NCBI RefSeq assembly: GCF_017357225.1
Contig: NZ_CP071605.1
Location: 186,001-250,000 of the forward strand
Length of the DNA: 64,000 bases
Reading direction: 5' to 3'
Source of the DNA: Rhizobium binae
GTDB lineage: Bacteria; Pseudomonadota; Alphaproteobacteria; Rhizobiales; Rhizobiaceae
Shown here: positions 50,445 to 59,980 of the stretch, piece after piece
Layout of the letters: each line of letters starts with the position of its first letter
Position numbering within the stretch: position 1 is the stretch's first letter
Translations under genes and position numbers: made by a program
Notes under the pieces: generated by a model
Told to the model about the DNA's origin: nothing
Databases searched by the model: none
Seen by the model: the letters and a program-made list of their open reading frames with translations, nothing else

Positions 50445-51223
50445 CGGGTCATGCTTGTCATGCGGCGTTGAGGTGCTCCATCCAATTCGAATGGTGCCCC
50501 CGGGTTGCCAAGGCCGCGCATCAGATTTCTGTCGGGGCGGGCGGCTGAATTTGATGTAGGACTTCTAGTGGGATGGATCCCAGCAAATGCGCGCTTCGCG
50601 TTCCCGCGCACAGCGTCGTCGGCGACTCTGTTCTGTTGATCTGGCGATCTGAGGCGAAGCCACCACTTTGGCGCCATCATGATCCTGATCGAGGCGAGCT
50701 GTCTCGGCCCCGTCAGGATATGCTTGTAGACCTCGCCGAACGAGGCGCCGGTTTATCCATCGGCTCCGATGCCTGTCGTGGATAACAAGGCCAACTCTGC
50801 CGGCCTTTGCCGCCGGGGCTATTGGTGAAGGCAGAGCTGCACGGCGGATTTGTCGCGCAGGCGTTTGGCGCGATCTCCGCCCAGAGACGATGATAGTGGG
50901 TCTCATTTTCCAGCCAAAATCCCGCTCATAGAGAGCTCCGCCGTTTCAATTCAGGCGGCAAAGGCCGTCAAACCATCGCCGTTGGTAAATCTGTCAGAAA
51001 TACCCGACGTGGCAGTAGCGTAACCAAACTCCACTTTTGGTTCCGTAGCGCGGAGCCATCTCAATAAAATCAGTGGTTTATAATCCGAGAATCTGTGGCG
51101 GATCTGGGTTCTTTCAGCGCGCCGGGCCCCTCCCCTCTTCCGAATCTTCGCGAGAAAGCAATGGCTTGCATCTTTTAGCGGCACTCGGGCGTTATCCACG
51201 CAGCAAATCGGAGGGATAGGGTA

Positions 51224-52300
51224 ATGGCAGACGCGCTTCACCTCAAGAGGTTCCCCATCGCCGCTCTCATAATGGCCGCGGCGGTCGGTGCGTTTATGTT
51301 GGTGGAGGCGCGACAGCAAGCTTCGATGGCTCCCGGGAAAACCGGCCGGGCGGGTGACGATCATGGGCGCAGCGCCGCCACGCCGGAGGCTATTCCGATG
51401 AGCGGTCTTCGCGATGTATTCTGGCGCCTCTTTCATGAGGTCCTCGACGACCGGGTCACCCTCATTGCCGCGGGCGTCACCTTCTATCTGCTCCTGGCCC
51501 TGTTCCCTGCTCTGGCGGCCTTGGTCTCGCTGTATGGCTTGATCGCCGATCCCGTAACCATCTCCGAACATCTGCGCGAACTGGCTGTCCTCCTGCCGCC
51601 CGGCGCTTTCGATCTGCTTGCCGATCAGATCAAGGCGCTGGTCGAAAACCGCGAGAGCACGCTCGGGATAACCTTTTTCGTCGGTCTCGGTATTGCGCTC
51701 TGGAGCACGCATAGTGGCACGCTGGCGATCTTCGACGCGATGAACGTCGCCTATGAGGAGAGGGAGAAACGCAGCCTCGTGCGGCTGAACCTGATCGGCC
51801 TCTGCTTCACGCTATGCGCGATGCTCTTCGCCGTCATCATGGTGGTGCTCGTCGGCGTCATGCCGGTCGTGCTCTCCTATCTCTGGCTCGATCAGTTCAA
51901 GGAGCAGATGGCGCTTCTCCTGAGATGGCCGCTGCTTCTCTCCGTCGTGGCCGTGGCCGTGACACTGGTCTACCGCTTCGGTCCGAGCCGCGAACCGCCC
52001 AGAATACGGTGGATGACCTGGGGCGCAGTCCTGACCGCCGTGGCCTGGGCCGCCATGTCGCTCGGCTTCTCCTTCTATCTCGAGCATTTCGCCAATTACA
52101 ACGCGACCTACGGTACCCTCGGCGCACTGATCGGTTTCCTCATCTGGATGTGGCTTTCCGTCGTCATTCTCATCGTCGGCGCGGAGCTCAATGCCGAGCT
52201 GGAGCATCAGACGGCGCGGGACACGACGACGGGCCACCCGCTGCCGATGGGCGTGCGCGGAGCCTATGTCGCGGACACTTTGGGCGAGACCGTGAGCTGA
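51224..52300 (+). CDS. YihY/BrkB-family membrane protein
   Basis: A 358-residue inner-membrane protein of the YihY/virulence factor BrkB family (once misnamed ribonuclease BN). It has one N-terminal helix (about 11-27), then the family core with six helices: LIAAGVTFYLLLALFPALAAL, GIALWSTHSGTLAIFDAMNVAYEE, and FANYNATYGTLGALIGFLIWMW with IVGAELNAELE. GGAGGGATAGG gives a good start. Its function is unknown; a transport role has been suggested for the family. Confidence 0.92.
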   Translation: MADALHLKRFPIAALIMAAAVGAFMLVEARQQASMAPGKTGRAGDDHGRSAATPEAIPMSGLRDVFWRLFHEVLDDRVTLIAAGVTFYLLLALFPALAALVSLYGLIADPVTISEHLRELAVLLPPGAFDLLADQIKALVENRESTLGITFFVGLGIALWSTHSGTLAIFDAMNVAYEEREKRSLVRLNLIGLCFTLCAMLFAVIMVVLVGVMPVVLSYLWLDQFKEQMALLLRWPLLLSVVAVAVTLVYRFGPSREPPRIRWMTWGAVLTAVAWAAMSLGFSFYLEHFANYNATYGTLGALIGFLIWMWLSVVILIVGAELNAELEHQTARDTTTGHPLPMGVRGAYVADTLGETVS

Positions 52301-52306
52301 TCGCTA

Positions 52307-52332
52307 AGGAGCAGCCGTTGATGACTGCTCCT
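52307..52332 (+). terminator. possible terminator hairpin
   Basis: AGGAGCAG (52307-52314) and CTGCTCCT (52325-52332) form a perfect 8-bp stem with a 10-nt loop right after the YihY-type gene. There is no T-run, so it may be only an mRNA-stabilising or attenuating hairpin. Confidence 0.35.
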
Positions 52333-52387
52333 CGCATGTGATTTTGATGTACCTTATCTCTCGGCAGGCTCGATAGAGGAGACGATC

Positions 52388-53671
52388 ATGACCGCCCCGC
52401 ATCCTTCCAAAACCCACATCGGCAATCACGCGCTGCACCCCGAAACGCAGATGCTGAACTACGGCTACGATCCCGAACTCTCGGAAGGGGCGGTCAAGCC
52501 CCCGGTGTTCCTGACCTCCACCTTCGTCTTCAACTCCGCCGAGGACGGGCGCGATTTTTTCGACTACGTCTCGGGTCGGCGCGAGCCGCCGGCCGGCAAG
52601 GGCGCCGGCCTCGTCTATTCACGCTTCAATCATCCCAACAGCGAGATCGTCGAGGACAGGCTTGCCGTCTATGAGCGGGCCGAAAGCGGCGCACTGTTTT
52701 CCTCGGGCATGGCGGCGATCGCCACCACCCTGTTCGCCTTCGTGCGGCCGGGCGATGCGATCCTGCATTCCCAGCCGCTCTATGGCGGCACGGAAACCTT
52801 GCTGGCAAAGACCTTCCTCAATTTCGGCGTCGCCGCCGTCGGCTTTGTCGATGGCGTCAGCGAGAGTTCGGTACAGACGGCGGCCGATGAGGCCGTCGTC
52901 AAGGGCCGGGTCTCGGTCATCCTGATCGAAACACCAGCCAATCCGACCAATAGCCTGGTCGACGTCGCAATGATCCGGCGTGTGGCCGATGCGATCGGCG
53001 CAAAGCAGGGGCATACGCCGATCATCGTCTGCGACAATACCTTGCTCGGGCCGGTGTTCCAGCGGCCGATCGAGTATGGCGCCGACATCTCGCTCTATTC
53101 GCTGACCAAATATGTCGGCGGCCATTCCGATCTGATCGCCGGCGCCGTTCTCGGCCGCAAGGCGGTGATCAAGCAGGTCAAGGCGCTGCGCGGCGCGATC
53201 GGCACGCAGCTCGATCCTCATTCCTGCTGGATGCTCGGTCGTTCGCTGGAAACCTTGCAGCTGCGTATGGAACGGGCAAACAGCAATGCGCGGGCTGTCG
53301 CCGATTTCCTGCGCGATCACCCGAAGGTCGAGAAGGTTCATTACCTACCCTACCATGATTCGGAATCGCCATCGGGCCGCACCTTCGCCGCGCAATGCAC
53401 TGGCGCCGGCTCGACCTTCTCCTTCGACATTCGCGGGGGCCAGCCGGCCTCGTTCAAATTCCTGAATGCGCTGCAGGTCTTCAAGCTCGCCGTCAGCCTG
53501 GGCGGCACGGAATCGCTTGCGAGCCACCCGGCGACGATGACGCATTCCGGCGTGCCCGCTGATGTGCGTGAGCGCATCGGCGTGCTGGAATCGACGATCC
53601 GCCTGTCGATCGGCATCGAGCACCCGGATGATCTCATCGCCGATCTGGAACTGGCGCTGCAGGCGGCCTGA
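52388..53671 (+). CDS. cystathionine gamma-synthase/methionine gamma-lyase family PLP enzyme
   Basis: A 427-residue PLP enzyme of the Cys/Met metabolism family. The PLP-binding lysine is in [17 protein letters not shown]; other landmarks are the [12 protein letters not shown] and SQPLYGGT phosphate-binding region, [12 protein letters not shown], and the C-terminal [17 protein letters not shown]. The long loop [18 protein letters not shown] marks the subgroup usually annotated as cystathionine gamma-synthase family protein. It could be a gamma-lyase or synthase; the sequence alone does not decide. It is monocistronic. Confidence 0.93.
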   Translation: MTAPHPSKTHIGNHALHPETQMLNYGYDPELSEGAVKPPVFLTSTFVFNSAEDGRDFFDYVSGRREPPAGKGAGLVYSRFNHPNSEIVEDRLAVYERAESGALFSSGMAAIATTLFAFVRPGDAILHSQPLYGGTETLLAKTFLNFGVAAVGFVDGVSESSVQTAADEAVVKGRVSVILIETPANPTNSLVDVAMIRRVADAIGAKQGHTPIIVCDNTLLGPVFQRPIEYGADISLYSLTKYVGGHSDLIAGAVLGRKAVIKQVKALRGAIGTQLDPHSCWMLGRSLETLQLRMERANSNARAVADFLRDHPKVEKVHYLPYHDSESPSGRTFAAQCTGAGSTFSFDIRGGQPASFKFLNALQVFKLAVSLGGTESLASHPATMTHSGVPADVRERIGVLESTIRLSIGIEHPDDLIADLELALQAA

Positions 53672-53754
53672 GGCAGTCGGGGGGCGATCCCGGCGCCGCC
53701 GGGCATCGTGGGCGGCCTGCCGGTCGTCGATCATCAGCTCGGTCTCGTCGGAGT

Positions 53755-53886
53755 TCACCCCGATGCCGGCAGGAACCTCGCCTTCAAAGCACCGAGGATG
53801 CCGCCACATTCGAACCTGCCGTTGTTGATGGTGTAGGTCGTGTTCATCCAGGTTACCGTGCGTACGGTTCTCGCTGCGACGCTCAT
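53755..53886 (-). CDS. short peptide gene, possibly frameshifted
   Basis: With a strong ribosome-binding site (GGAAGGAAA) the ATG at 53886 opens a 43-codon frame MSVAARTVRTVTWMNTTYTI and on through NNGRFECGGILGAL. After that the neighbouring frame continues as protein-like sequence (VPAGIGVNSDETELMIDDRQ), which suggests a single-base indel in an originally longer gene. The remaining 53672-54002 interval shows nothing else. Confidence 0.4.
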   Translation of the reverse strand: MSVAARTVRTVTWMNTTYTINNGRFECGGILGALKARFLPASG

Positions 53887-54002
53887 GGCAATTTCCTTCC
53901 GAGGTTATTTGGGGGCTCTCCCTCTTGCCAGCCACGGACTTCCGGGAGAGGCCATACCGGCGGATATCTTCTGCGCCTAGGCCCAGCATGAAGATCGTCG
54001 CC

Positions 54003-55196
54003 TCAGGAAAGCGCGACAGCCTCGAACAGCGCCGTCAGCCCGATGCCGCCGCCGATGCCGATCATGGCGAGACCGGTTGCGCCGGGAGCGCCGCTGCGGA
54101 CCAGCTGAGTATGTAGCCGGGTAACGAGAATCGCGCCGGATGCACCGAAGGGATGGCCCAATGCAATGGCGCCGCCTTCCCTGTTGACCGCGTCCGAAGA
54201 GATTTCGAGCTGATCCAGCGAAGCCAAGACCTGGGCGGCGAAAGCCTCGTTGAATTCGATGGCGTCGACGCCGGAGAGCGTGAGCGTTGGCTGGCGCTTC
54301 AGGAGCTTCTTCGTCGAGGCGACCGGGCCGATGCCGAGCAGGTTGGGATCGACGCCGGCGGCGGCGCCGTCGATGAAGGCAAGTCCCTTTTTGATGCCGA
54401 AGCGTCTTGCCATGCCGCGGCGCATGATGAGCACCAGGCCGGCGCCGTCATTCACAGGGCAGGCGTTGCCTGCCGTCACCGAGCCGTCGGCCAGGAAGAC
54501 CGGCCGGAGTTTTGCGAGCGCCTCGAGCGATGTCGTAGGGCGCGGGCACTCGTCGCGTTCGCTCAGTCCGTGAGCGGTGGGGATCTCAATGATCTCCGGC
54601 CGGAAGACATCCGCTTCGGCAGCCGCAACGGCGAGCCGGTGGCTGCGCAGGGCGAATTCATCCTGCCGCTGCCGCGAGATGGAAAATTCTCGCGCGACGT
54701 TTTCGGCGGCGATGCCCATATCCGGGTCGCCCACGGATTCGGGGGAAAACCGGGCGCGGCCGTAAAAGCGCGGCAGCGCGCCATTGGCTTTCGGCCTTTC
54801 GACACGCCATGGCGCGGTGCTGACGCTTTCCACGCCGCCTGCGAGAAAGCAGGCGCCGGCCTTTGCCTGGATCAGCCGGGCAGCCATGATGATCGCCTCA
54901 AGGCCGGAGCCGCATTGCCGGTCGATGGCGACCCCGGGAACGGCAACAGGCAGGCCGGCGGCGAGTGCCGCCAGCCGACCGATGTTGCCGCCGCCGCCGG
55001 CGGCATTGCCGACCAGCACATCGTCTATATCCTCGGGCACGATCGCCGTTTCGGCGAGGATGCGGCGGATGATCGGCGCAAGCAGGTCTTCGGCCGTCAC
55101 CGTCGCAAGCGCGCCGAAGGCCCGGCCGATCGGCGTGCGGTAGGCGGCCACCACAACCGGCTGCCAATCCTCGTCAGGCTGGTAGGCGTAGGACAA
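54003..55196 (-). CDS. thiolase-family protein with atypical active site
   Basis: A 397-residue thiolase. The nucleophilic Cys95 (DRQCGSGLEA), the NEAFA motif and the His of GGAIALGHPFGASGA are present. The second catalytic cysteine, normally in CIGGG near the C terminus, is replaced: the segment reads MIGIGGGIG. Claisen chemistry may thus be impaired or changed. The start is a TTG at 55196 with GGGAG upstream, inside the end of the acyl-CoA ligase gene (23-bp overlap). It is the last gene of the leftward operon thioesterase-ligase-thiolase. Confidence 0.87.
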   Translation of the reverse strand: MSYAYQPDEDWQPVVVAAYRTPIGRAFGALATVTAEDLLAPIIRRILAETAIVPEDIDDVLVGNAAGGGGNIGRLAALAAGLPVAVPGVAIDRQCGSGLEAIIMAARLIQAKAGACFLAGGVESVSTAPWRVERPKANGALPRFYGRARFSPESVGDPDMGIAAENVAREFSISRQRQDEFALRSHRLAVAAAEADVFRPEIIEIPTAHGLSERDECPRPTTSLEALAKLRPVFLADGSVTAGNACPVNDGAGLVLIMRRGMARRFGIKKGLAFIDGAAAGVDPNLLGIGPVASTKKLLKRQPTLTLSGVDAIEFNEAFAAQVLASLDQLEISSDAVNREGGAIALGHPFGASGAILVTRLHTQLVRSGAPGATGLAMIGIGGGIGLTALFEAVALS

Positions 55197-56697
55197 GACC
55201 GTCTCCCGCAGTGACTGCTGCTTCCACCCGCCCCCTTAATATCTTGCCGCTGCTCGTCATCGGCCAGGAGGCGATATGGTAGAACTGCTTGGGAATTTTG
55301 AACCTGGCGAGCTTGTCTGCGCAATGGCTGGCCAGAATTTTTGCATCGACCGCCTCGCCCGAGACGACGGCGACGATCTGTTGGCCGTAATAGGCATCCG
55401 GCAGGCCGAAGACGACGGCATCCTCGACCCCGGGGCAGGTTTTGAGGGCGCTCTCGACTTCGGCGGGATAGACGTTGTTGCCGCCCGATATCATCATGCC
55501 GCCCGCCCGCCCGATCACCCGCAGCATGCCGCCGGCATCGATCTCGCCGAGATCGCCGACCGTCGCCCCCGCCTGCGTCACCCGGAACGCCTGGCCGTCA
55601 TCGCCCCAGAGATAACCGTCGGCGATCAGATCGCTTTTCACGAAGATGGTGCCCGGCACATCGGCGCCGACATCGTTTCCCTCGGGGTCGCGGATGGAGA
55701 TTCCGACGCCGGGATAGGCCTGCCCCACCCGGTCGATCGGGAAATCGACCGGCCCGCCGACGAGCGTCGAGACCGTCATGAAGCCGATCTCGGACGCGCC
55801 GTAATATTCCCGGATGCGCGCATTGGGAAAAAGCCGGCGCATGGATTCGACTTCGTTGAGGTTCAGCTTGGCGCCGGCGGTGAGAACGTCGCGCATCGCG
55901 GTCAGAGCCGGTTCGCCGGCAGAGGCCCGCGCGATGCCGGCGATATGGGTCGGGACGGCAACCAGCCGTTCGATCTTTTCGAAGGCGAGAATGCGCGCGA
56001 CAGAAGCCGGGTGCCATTTCCGCACCGAATGAAAGGTTCCTCCGGCATCGAGCGCCTCGACCAGGGCGTAAAGCGCCAATCCATGCGCGAGAGCGCCGGG
56101 GCAGAGGGTCGAGGGCCCGTCTGCGAGTTCGAAGACGAAACGCCCGCGATCGAGGCTGCGGCGCCATTGCTCGCGCGAGCGGAAATAGGCTTTCGGCTCG
56201 GCGGTGGTGCCTGATGTGAAGCCGATCAGGAAGATGCCCTCGGCATCGCAAGGCAGGTCGGCTGCGGCTGCGGAGAGATCGAAGGGCTCGGCGCCGGCGA
56301 CGACGACTGGAATGTCGAGCCTGCGGGCGATCTCGGCACCCGGCGCGGCATCATCATCGACGACGAGTATATCCGGCGCCAGCCGTTCGATGATCCGCTC
56401 GATCCTTTCCGGCGGCATCATCGGGTCGATGACGGCGCAGGCATTCGGCAAGGCGGTCGCCGCCGTGAAATATTCGGCAAAGCCGATATGGTTGCCGAGG
56501 CTCAAGGCCACGAGCTTCCCGACGCCGGGCAGATGGTGCGCCCGGTTGCCGGAGCGCGGAAGCTCATGGAGAAAGCGGCAGATCGCCCGGGCATGCAGAT
56601 AGAGCGCGCCATAGCTCAGGGTACTGCCGTCGATCACTAGCGCCGGCTTGTCGGGCCTGTCCTTGGCGTGGCGAAGAAGCTCTGCATGGATCGGCAT
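55174..56697 (-). CDS. acyl-CoA ligase (AMP-binding enzyme)
   Basis: A 507-residue adenylate-forming enzyme. The P-loop-like motif is GFTSGTTAEPKA (the usual second Gly is Ala), followed by YYGASEIGFM, GDLGEIDAGG and VIGRAGGMMISGGNNVYPAE, and the C-terminal catalytic Lys in TSSGKILRG. It activates a carboxylic acid to its CoA thioester through an acyl-adenylate. The neighbouring thioesterase and thiolase suggest an aromatic, branched or medium-chain acid. It lies 3 bp downstream of the thioesterase gene. Confidence 0.9.
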   Translation of the reverse strand: MPIHAELLRHAKDRPDKPALVIDGSTLSYGALYLHARAICRFLHELPRSGNRAHHLPGVGKLVALSLGNHIGFAEYFTAATALPNACAVIDPMMPPERIERIIERLAPDILVVDDDAAPGAEIARRLDIPVVVAGAEPFDLSAAAADLPCDAEGIFLIGFTSGTTAEPKAYFRSREQWRRSLDRGRFVFELADGPSTLCPGALAHGLALYALVEALDAGGTFHSVRKWHPASVARILAFEKIERLVAVPTHIAGIARASAGEPALTAMRDVLTAGAKLNLNEVESMRRLFPNARIREYYGASEIGFMTVSTLVGGPVDFPIDRVGQAYPGVGISIRDPEGNDVGADVPGTIFVKSDLIADGYLWGDDGQAFRVTQAGATVGDLGEIDAGGMLRVIGRAGGMMISGGNNVYPAEVESALKTCPGVEDAVVFGLPDAYYGQQIVAVVSGEAVDAKILASHCADKLARFKIPKQFYHIASWPMTSSGKILRGRVEAAVTAGDGLVLRLPA

Positions 56698-56700
56698 GGA

Positions 56701-57117
56701 TCAGTCCTGCGACAAGGCGGCTCTGGTCGCCTCGGGAATCGGCGTCGGGCGGCTGTCGGAGAGGCTGACGCAGACCCAGATAAGGCCGGCCGATGCGCAA
56801 TGGGCACCGTCGCGCCGTCGGAAAAGCTCTATCGCGAAAGAGAGGCTGGAGCGCCCGATCCGTTCGACGGCGACCTTCGCCTCGATGACGTCGTCAATAT
56901 CGATGGGATTGTGAAAGGTGATCTCCGCCTTCTTCACGTGATAGCCGACCCCGGAGGATGTATGGCGGAAGTGGCTTAGAATCTCCCGGTGCCGCAGGAA
57001 CTCGACGACGGCGTCCTCGCAATAATCGAGATAGACCGAATTATGGACATGGCCATAGACGTCGATATCTCGCATCGAGACCCGGAAGGATGCTAAAGGC
57101 CTGTCGTCGACACTCAT
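56701..57117 (-). CDS. acyl-CoA thioesterase (4HBT hot-dog fold)
   Basis: A 138-residue hot-dog thioesterase with the 4-hydroxybenzoyl-CoA thioesterase motif VSMRDIDVYGHVHNSVYLDY, containing the catalytic Asp. It is the first gene of the thioesterase-ligase-thiolase operon and is divergent from the MDR oxidoreductase, with only 48 bp between their starts, so the promoters overlap. It may release free acid from the pathway or salvage CoA. Confidence 0.9.
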   Translation of the reverse strand: MSVDDRPLASFRVSMRDIDVYGHVHNSVYLDYCEDAVVEFLRHREILSHFRHTSSGVGYHVKKAEITFHNPIDIDDVIEAKVAVERIGRSSLSFAIELFRRRDGAHCASAGLIWVCVSLSDSRPTPIPEATRAALSQD

Positions 57118-57165
57118 TCGATCACCGAAAATTGGTGGGCTGTTCTAACCGCGAGTGCGTGGGGG

Positions 57166-58140
57166 ATGCAAATGCAATATCAGGCCGTCGTGCGAAAATT
57201 CGGCCCGGCTCAGGAAGTCGTCGGCATCGAGCGGACGCCGCTGCCGGTGCTGCGGCGCGACCAGGTTCGGGTGCGGCTGCTGGCGCGCTCGATCAATCCT
57301 TCCGATATCATCACCATTTCGGGCGCCTATGCCGGCCGCACGACCCTGCCCTTCGTCCCCGGCTTCGAGGCCTTCGGCGTGGTCGAAGCCTGCGGCGAAG
57401 ATGTGTACGGGTTGCCGCCAGGGACGTGCGTGCTGCCGGTGCGCAGCGCCGGCGGCTGGCAGGAGTTCAAGGATACCGACCCCAACTGGTGCCTGCGCGT
57501 TCCGGACACACTCTCCGATTTCGAGGCGGCCACTAGCTATGTCAACCCAATGACCGCCTGGCTGATGTTGCACAACAAGATCGGGCTGAGATCGGGCATG
57601 CGCATCGCCGTCAACGCCGCCGCCTCCTCGATCGGATCGATCCTGATCGGCCTCGCCAATACGATGGGCGTCGAACCGGTGGCGATCGTCCGCAGCGAAG
57701 ACTCCCGCCAGCGCCTGCGCGGCCGGCTCGAGACGGTCATTGTCGACAGGGAGGACAGCGACCTGGCAGCCGGGCTCGCCGGCCGGCATGGGCTGGACGC
57801 CGTGCTCGACTGCGTCGGCGGCCCGCGCGCCTCGGTTCTTGCCGATGCGCTCAAGCCCGGCGGACATTTCGTGCATTATGGCCTGCTCTCCGGTGAGAGC
57901 ATCCCGAATTCCTTCTGGGCCTCCCACCCCGATATCATCTTCTCCTTTTGCCATCTGCGGGAATGGGTTCATTCCGAAGCAATGGATAATGTCCAGCGCG
58001 CCTATTCCGAGGTGGCGGCGCAGATCGCTTCGGGGGTGATCGCGACCGAGGTGCGGGAGGTCTTTCCGCTGGAAAGGATCGGCGAGGCACTGCAATCCGC
58101 CGTTCCCTTCCGGACAGGCGGCAAAGTGCTGCTCGCCTGA
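57166..58140 (+). CDS. MDR-family oxidoreductase (enoyl/quinone reductase-like)
   Basis: A 324-residue medium-chain reductase without zinc ligands, close to 2-enoyl thioester reductases and quinone oxidoreductases: SINPSDIITISGAYAGR and FVPGFEAFGVVEACG in the catalytic domain, then a Rossmann region around AAASSIGSILIGLANTMG. It probably uses NADPH to reduce an enoyl-CoA or quinone. The divergent neighbour operon handles acyl-CoA compounds, which supports an enoyl-CoA role. ATGs at 57166 and 57172 are both possible starts. Confidence 0.88.
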   Translation: MQMQYQAVVRKFGPAQEVVGIERTPLPVLRRDQVRVRLLARSINPSDIITISGAYAGRTTLPFVPGFEAFGVVEACGEDVYGLPPGTCVLPVRSAGGWQEFKDTDPNWCLRVPDTLSDFEAATSYVNPMTAWLMLHNKIGLRSGMRIAVNAAASSIGSILIGLANTMGVEPVAIVRSEDSRQRLRGRLETVIVDREDSDLAAGLAGRHGLDAVLDCVGGPRASVLADALKPGGHFVHYGLLSGESIPNSFWASHPDIIFSFCHLREWVHSEAMDNVQRAYSEVAAQIASGVIATEVREVFPLERIGEALQSAVPFRTGGKVLLA

Positions 58141-58143
58141 GGG

Positions 58144-58248
58144 GCATCCGATCAGAGCTTTCATCGGAATGACAAAGGATCGGCCGAAGTCCGCCAGCTC
58201 ATATTCCACACGCGGCGTCATCTCGGGATAGCCCGTGCGGCTGATATG
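58144..58248 (-). pseudogene. HxlR-family regulator remnant
   Basis: The minus strand encodes about 35 residues (HISRTGYPEMTPRVEYELAD and then FGRSFVIPMKALIG) that match the wing and C-terminal helix of HxlR-type winged-helix regulators. Nothing of the N-terminal half remains before the LysR gene. It is a deletion remnant. Confidence 0.55.
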
Positions 58249-58279
58249 TGGGTCATCGCGCGCTGACCTGGGCGGGCGG

Positions 58280-59161
58280 CTAGGTGAGCGATAGCCGCGT
58301 CGCGCACCAGTCCCATACCGCGTCCACGGCCTTTCGCGGTGATGCCAAGCGTTTGCGGACGAGGAAGTAATCGGGACCGACGGTCGCCGTCGTGTCCGAG
58401 ACCTGGATCAGTCGCCCAGCCTCGAGATCGGCCGCCACGAAGGCGCTGCATGCGAGCACCACGCCTTGGCCGGCGAGTGCCGCATCCAGAGCCAGCGTCG
58501 TGTGGTTGAATGCCGCGCCGGACAGCTTCTCGCGGCTTCCCAGGAATACCCGCCAGTGATCTTGCGAGTCATGCAGGAGCGGCAGGCTGCGAAGCGCTTC
58601 GTTGGCGAGCGGAAGGGTGAGACCTTTGACCAGATGCGGGCTCGCGACCGCGACCAGTTGCTGGCGAAACAGCAGCTTTGCCTGCAGGGTCGCCGGAAAA
58701 GGCTGCCGGGTGAGGCGCACGGCGATATCCACCTGGTCGCGATCGAAATCCGCCAGCGCCTCGGTGGCGACCGTTCTCAGGTCTATGTCGGGAAGGGCGG
58801 TGTAGAACTCGGCGAGTCGCGGTATCAACAGCTTTGCGGCGACGGTCGGGGTGACGCTGATCGTCACGGTGTCCGGCCGCGCGAGAAGCCGTCCCGTTGC
58901 CTCGCCAAGCGTATCGAGGGCTCGGGTCACCTCCGCCAGATAGGCCGCGCCCTGCGCAGTCAGCGCGAGCCCGCGGGGAAGGCGCTGGAACAGCATAAGG
59001 CCGAGCTGACTTTCCAGACCGCGGACCTGCTGTGCAACCGCCCCTTGCGTGATGCCGAGCTCCTCGGCGGCGGCGCGGAAATTCAACCTGCGGCCGGAAA
59101 CCTCGAAGGCACGCAGCGCATTCAACGGCGGCAGCTGGCGGCGGGATTGAGTCATTGGCAT
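58280..59161 (-). CDS. LysR-family transcriptional regulator (GcvA-like)
   Basis: A 293-residue regulator with helix-turn-helix LNALRAFEVSGRRLNFRAAA, ELGITQGAVAQQVRGLE, and the substrate-binding-like effector domain. The opening resembles the GcvA/AmpR branch. It is divergent from the SDR/PNPOx-like pair with 100 bp between, the classical layout for a LysR activator of its neighbour. ATGs at 59161 and 59155 are alternatives; neither has a strong ribosome-binding site. Confidence 0.92.
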   Translation of the reverse strand: MPMTQSRRQLPPLNALRAFEVSGRRLNFRAAAEELGITQGAVAQQVRGLESQLGLMLFQRLPRGLALTAQGAAYLAEVTRALDTLGEATGRLLARPDTVTISVTPTVAAKLLIPRLAEFYTALPDIDLRTVATEALADFDRDQVDIAVRLTRQPFPATLQAKLLFRQQLVAVASPHLVKGLTLPLANEALRSLPLLHDSQDHWRVFLGSREKLSGAAFNHTTLALDAALAGQGVVLACSAFVAADLEAGRLIQVSDTTATVGPDYFLVRKRLASPRKAVDAVWDWCATRLSLT

Positions 59162-59261
59162 ATCCAGTAGATTTTCTACAGTCTCGCATGTTTGTTTCTC
59201 GCGCGAAAGTCAGCACCGCATCTGTCATAATGCCTCGGAAATTCAGCAGTCGGAGATTTCA

Positions 59262-59966
59262 ATGTCTGAACAAAAAGTCGCTCTCATCACGGCAGGCGGA
59301 TCCGGCATGGGCGCCGCAGCCGCAAGGAAACTGGCTGCGGACGGCTATCGCATCGCGGTTCTCTCCTCCTCCGGCAAGGGCGAGGCGTTGGCAAAGGAAC
59401 TCGGCGGCGTCGGGGTCACCGGTTCCAACCTGTCCAATGACGACGTGAAGCGGCTCGTCGATCTCTCGATGGAGCGATGGGGGCGCATCGACGCGTTGGT
59501 CAATTCCGCCGGCCACGGACCGCGTGCGCCGATCCTCGACCTCTCCGACGAGGACTGGCACAAGGGAATGGAGGTCTATTTCCTGAGCGCGGTGCGCCCG
59601 ATCCGGCTGGTCGCGCCGATCATGGAAAGGCAGGGCGGCGGCGCCATCGTCAATATCTCGACGGCTTGGGCTTTCGAACCCTCGCCGATGTTCCCGACCT
59701 CGGCGGTCTTCCGCGCCGGCTTGGCGAGCTTCACCAAGATCTTCGCGGATACCTATGCGCCCAAGAATATCCGCCTGAACAACGTCCTGCCCGGCTGGAT
59801 CGACAGCCTGCCAGCCACCGAGGAGCGGCGCGACAGCGTCCCGATGCGCCGCTACGGCACCAGCGAGGAAATCGCGGCAACCATCGCCTTTCTCCTATCC
59901 GAAGGCGCGGGCTATATCACCGGCCAGAACATCCGCGTCGACGGCGGCATCGCCCGTTCCGTCTGA
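59262..59966 (+). CDS. SDR-family protein with non-canonical active site
   Basis: A 234-residue SDR fold: cofactor region ITAGGSGMGAAAARKLA (Thr-Gly replaced by Thr-Ala-Gly), VNSAGHG, NISTAWAF for the Ser loop, and C-terminal GYITGQNIRVDGG. The YxxxK pentapeptide reads SAVFR, so both catalytic Tyr and Lys are missing. The protein probably belongs to the divergent SDR subgroup that keeps the fold but not the tetrad. Its reaction is unknown. It is followed after 14 bp by the PNPOx-like gene, so they form an operon. Confidence 0.87.
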   Translation: MSEQKVALITAGGSGMGAAAARKLAADGYRIAVLSSSGKGEALAKELGGVGVTGSNLSNDDVKRLVDLSMERWGRIDALVNSAGHGPRAPILDLSDEDWHKGMEVYFLSAVRPIRLVAPIMERQGGGAIVNISTAWAFEPSPMFPTSAVFRAGLASFTKIFADTYAPKNIRLNNVLPGWIDSLPATEERRDSVPMRRYGTSEEIAATIAFLLSEGAGYITGQNIRVDGGIARSV

Positions 59967-59980
59967 GCGGGAGCCTGACC

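Larger units (their letters stand above)
49614..51223. other. gene-poor stretch with parS-like palindromes and repeats
   Basis: About 1.6 kb without a well-supported protein gene. It contains perfect copies of GTTGTCCGCGGACAAC at 49671 and 50066, a degenerate copy at 50429, the inverted repeat pair 50193-50329 and one weak small frame (49867-50058). Other open frames here are short, Arg-rich and without homology I recognise. Confidence 0.6.

Noticed and set aside
50565..50906. 113-codon minus-strand frame in the gene-poor segment
   Set aside because: Arg-rich, no ribosome-binding site, no motif.
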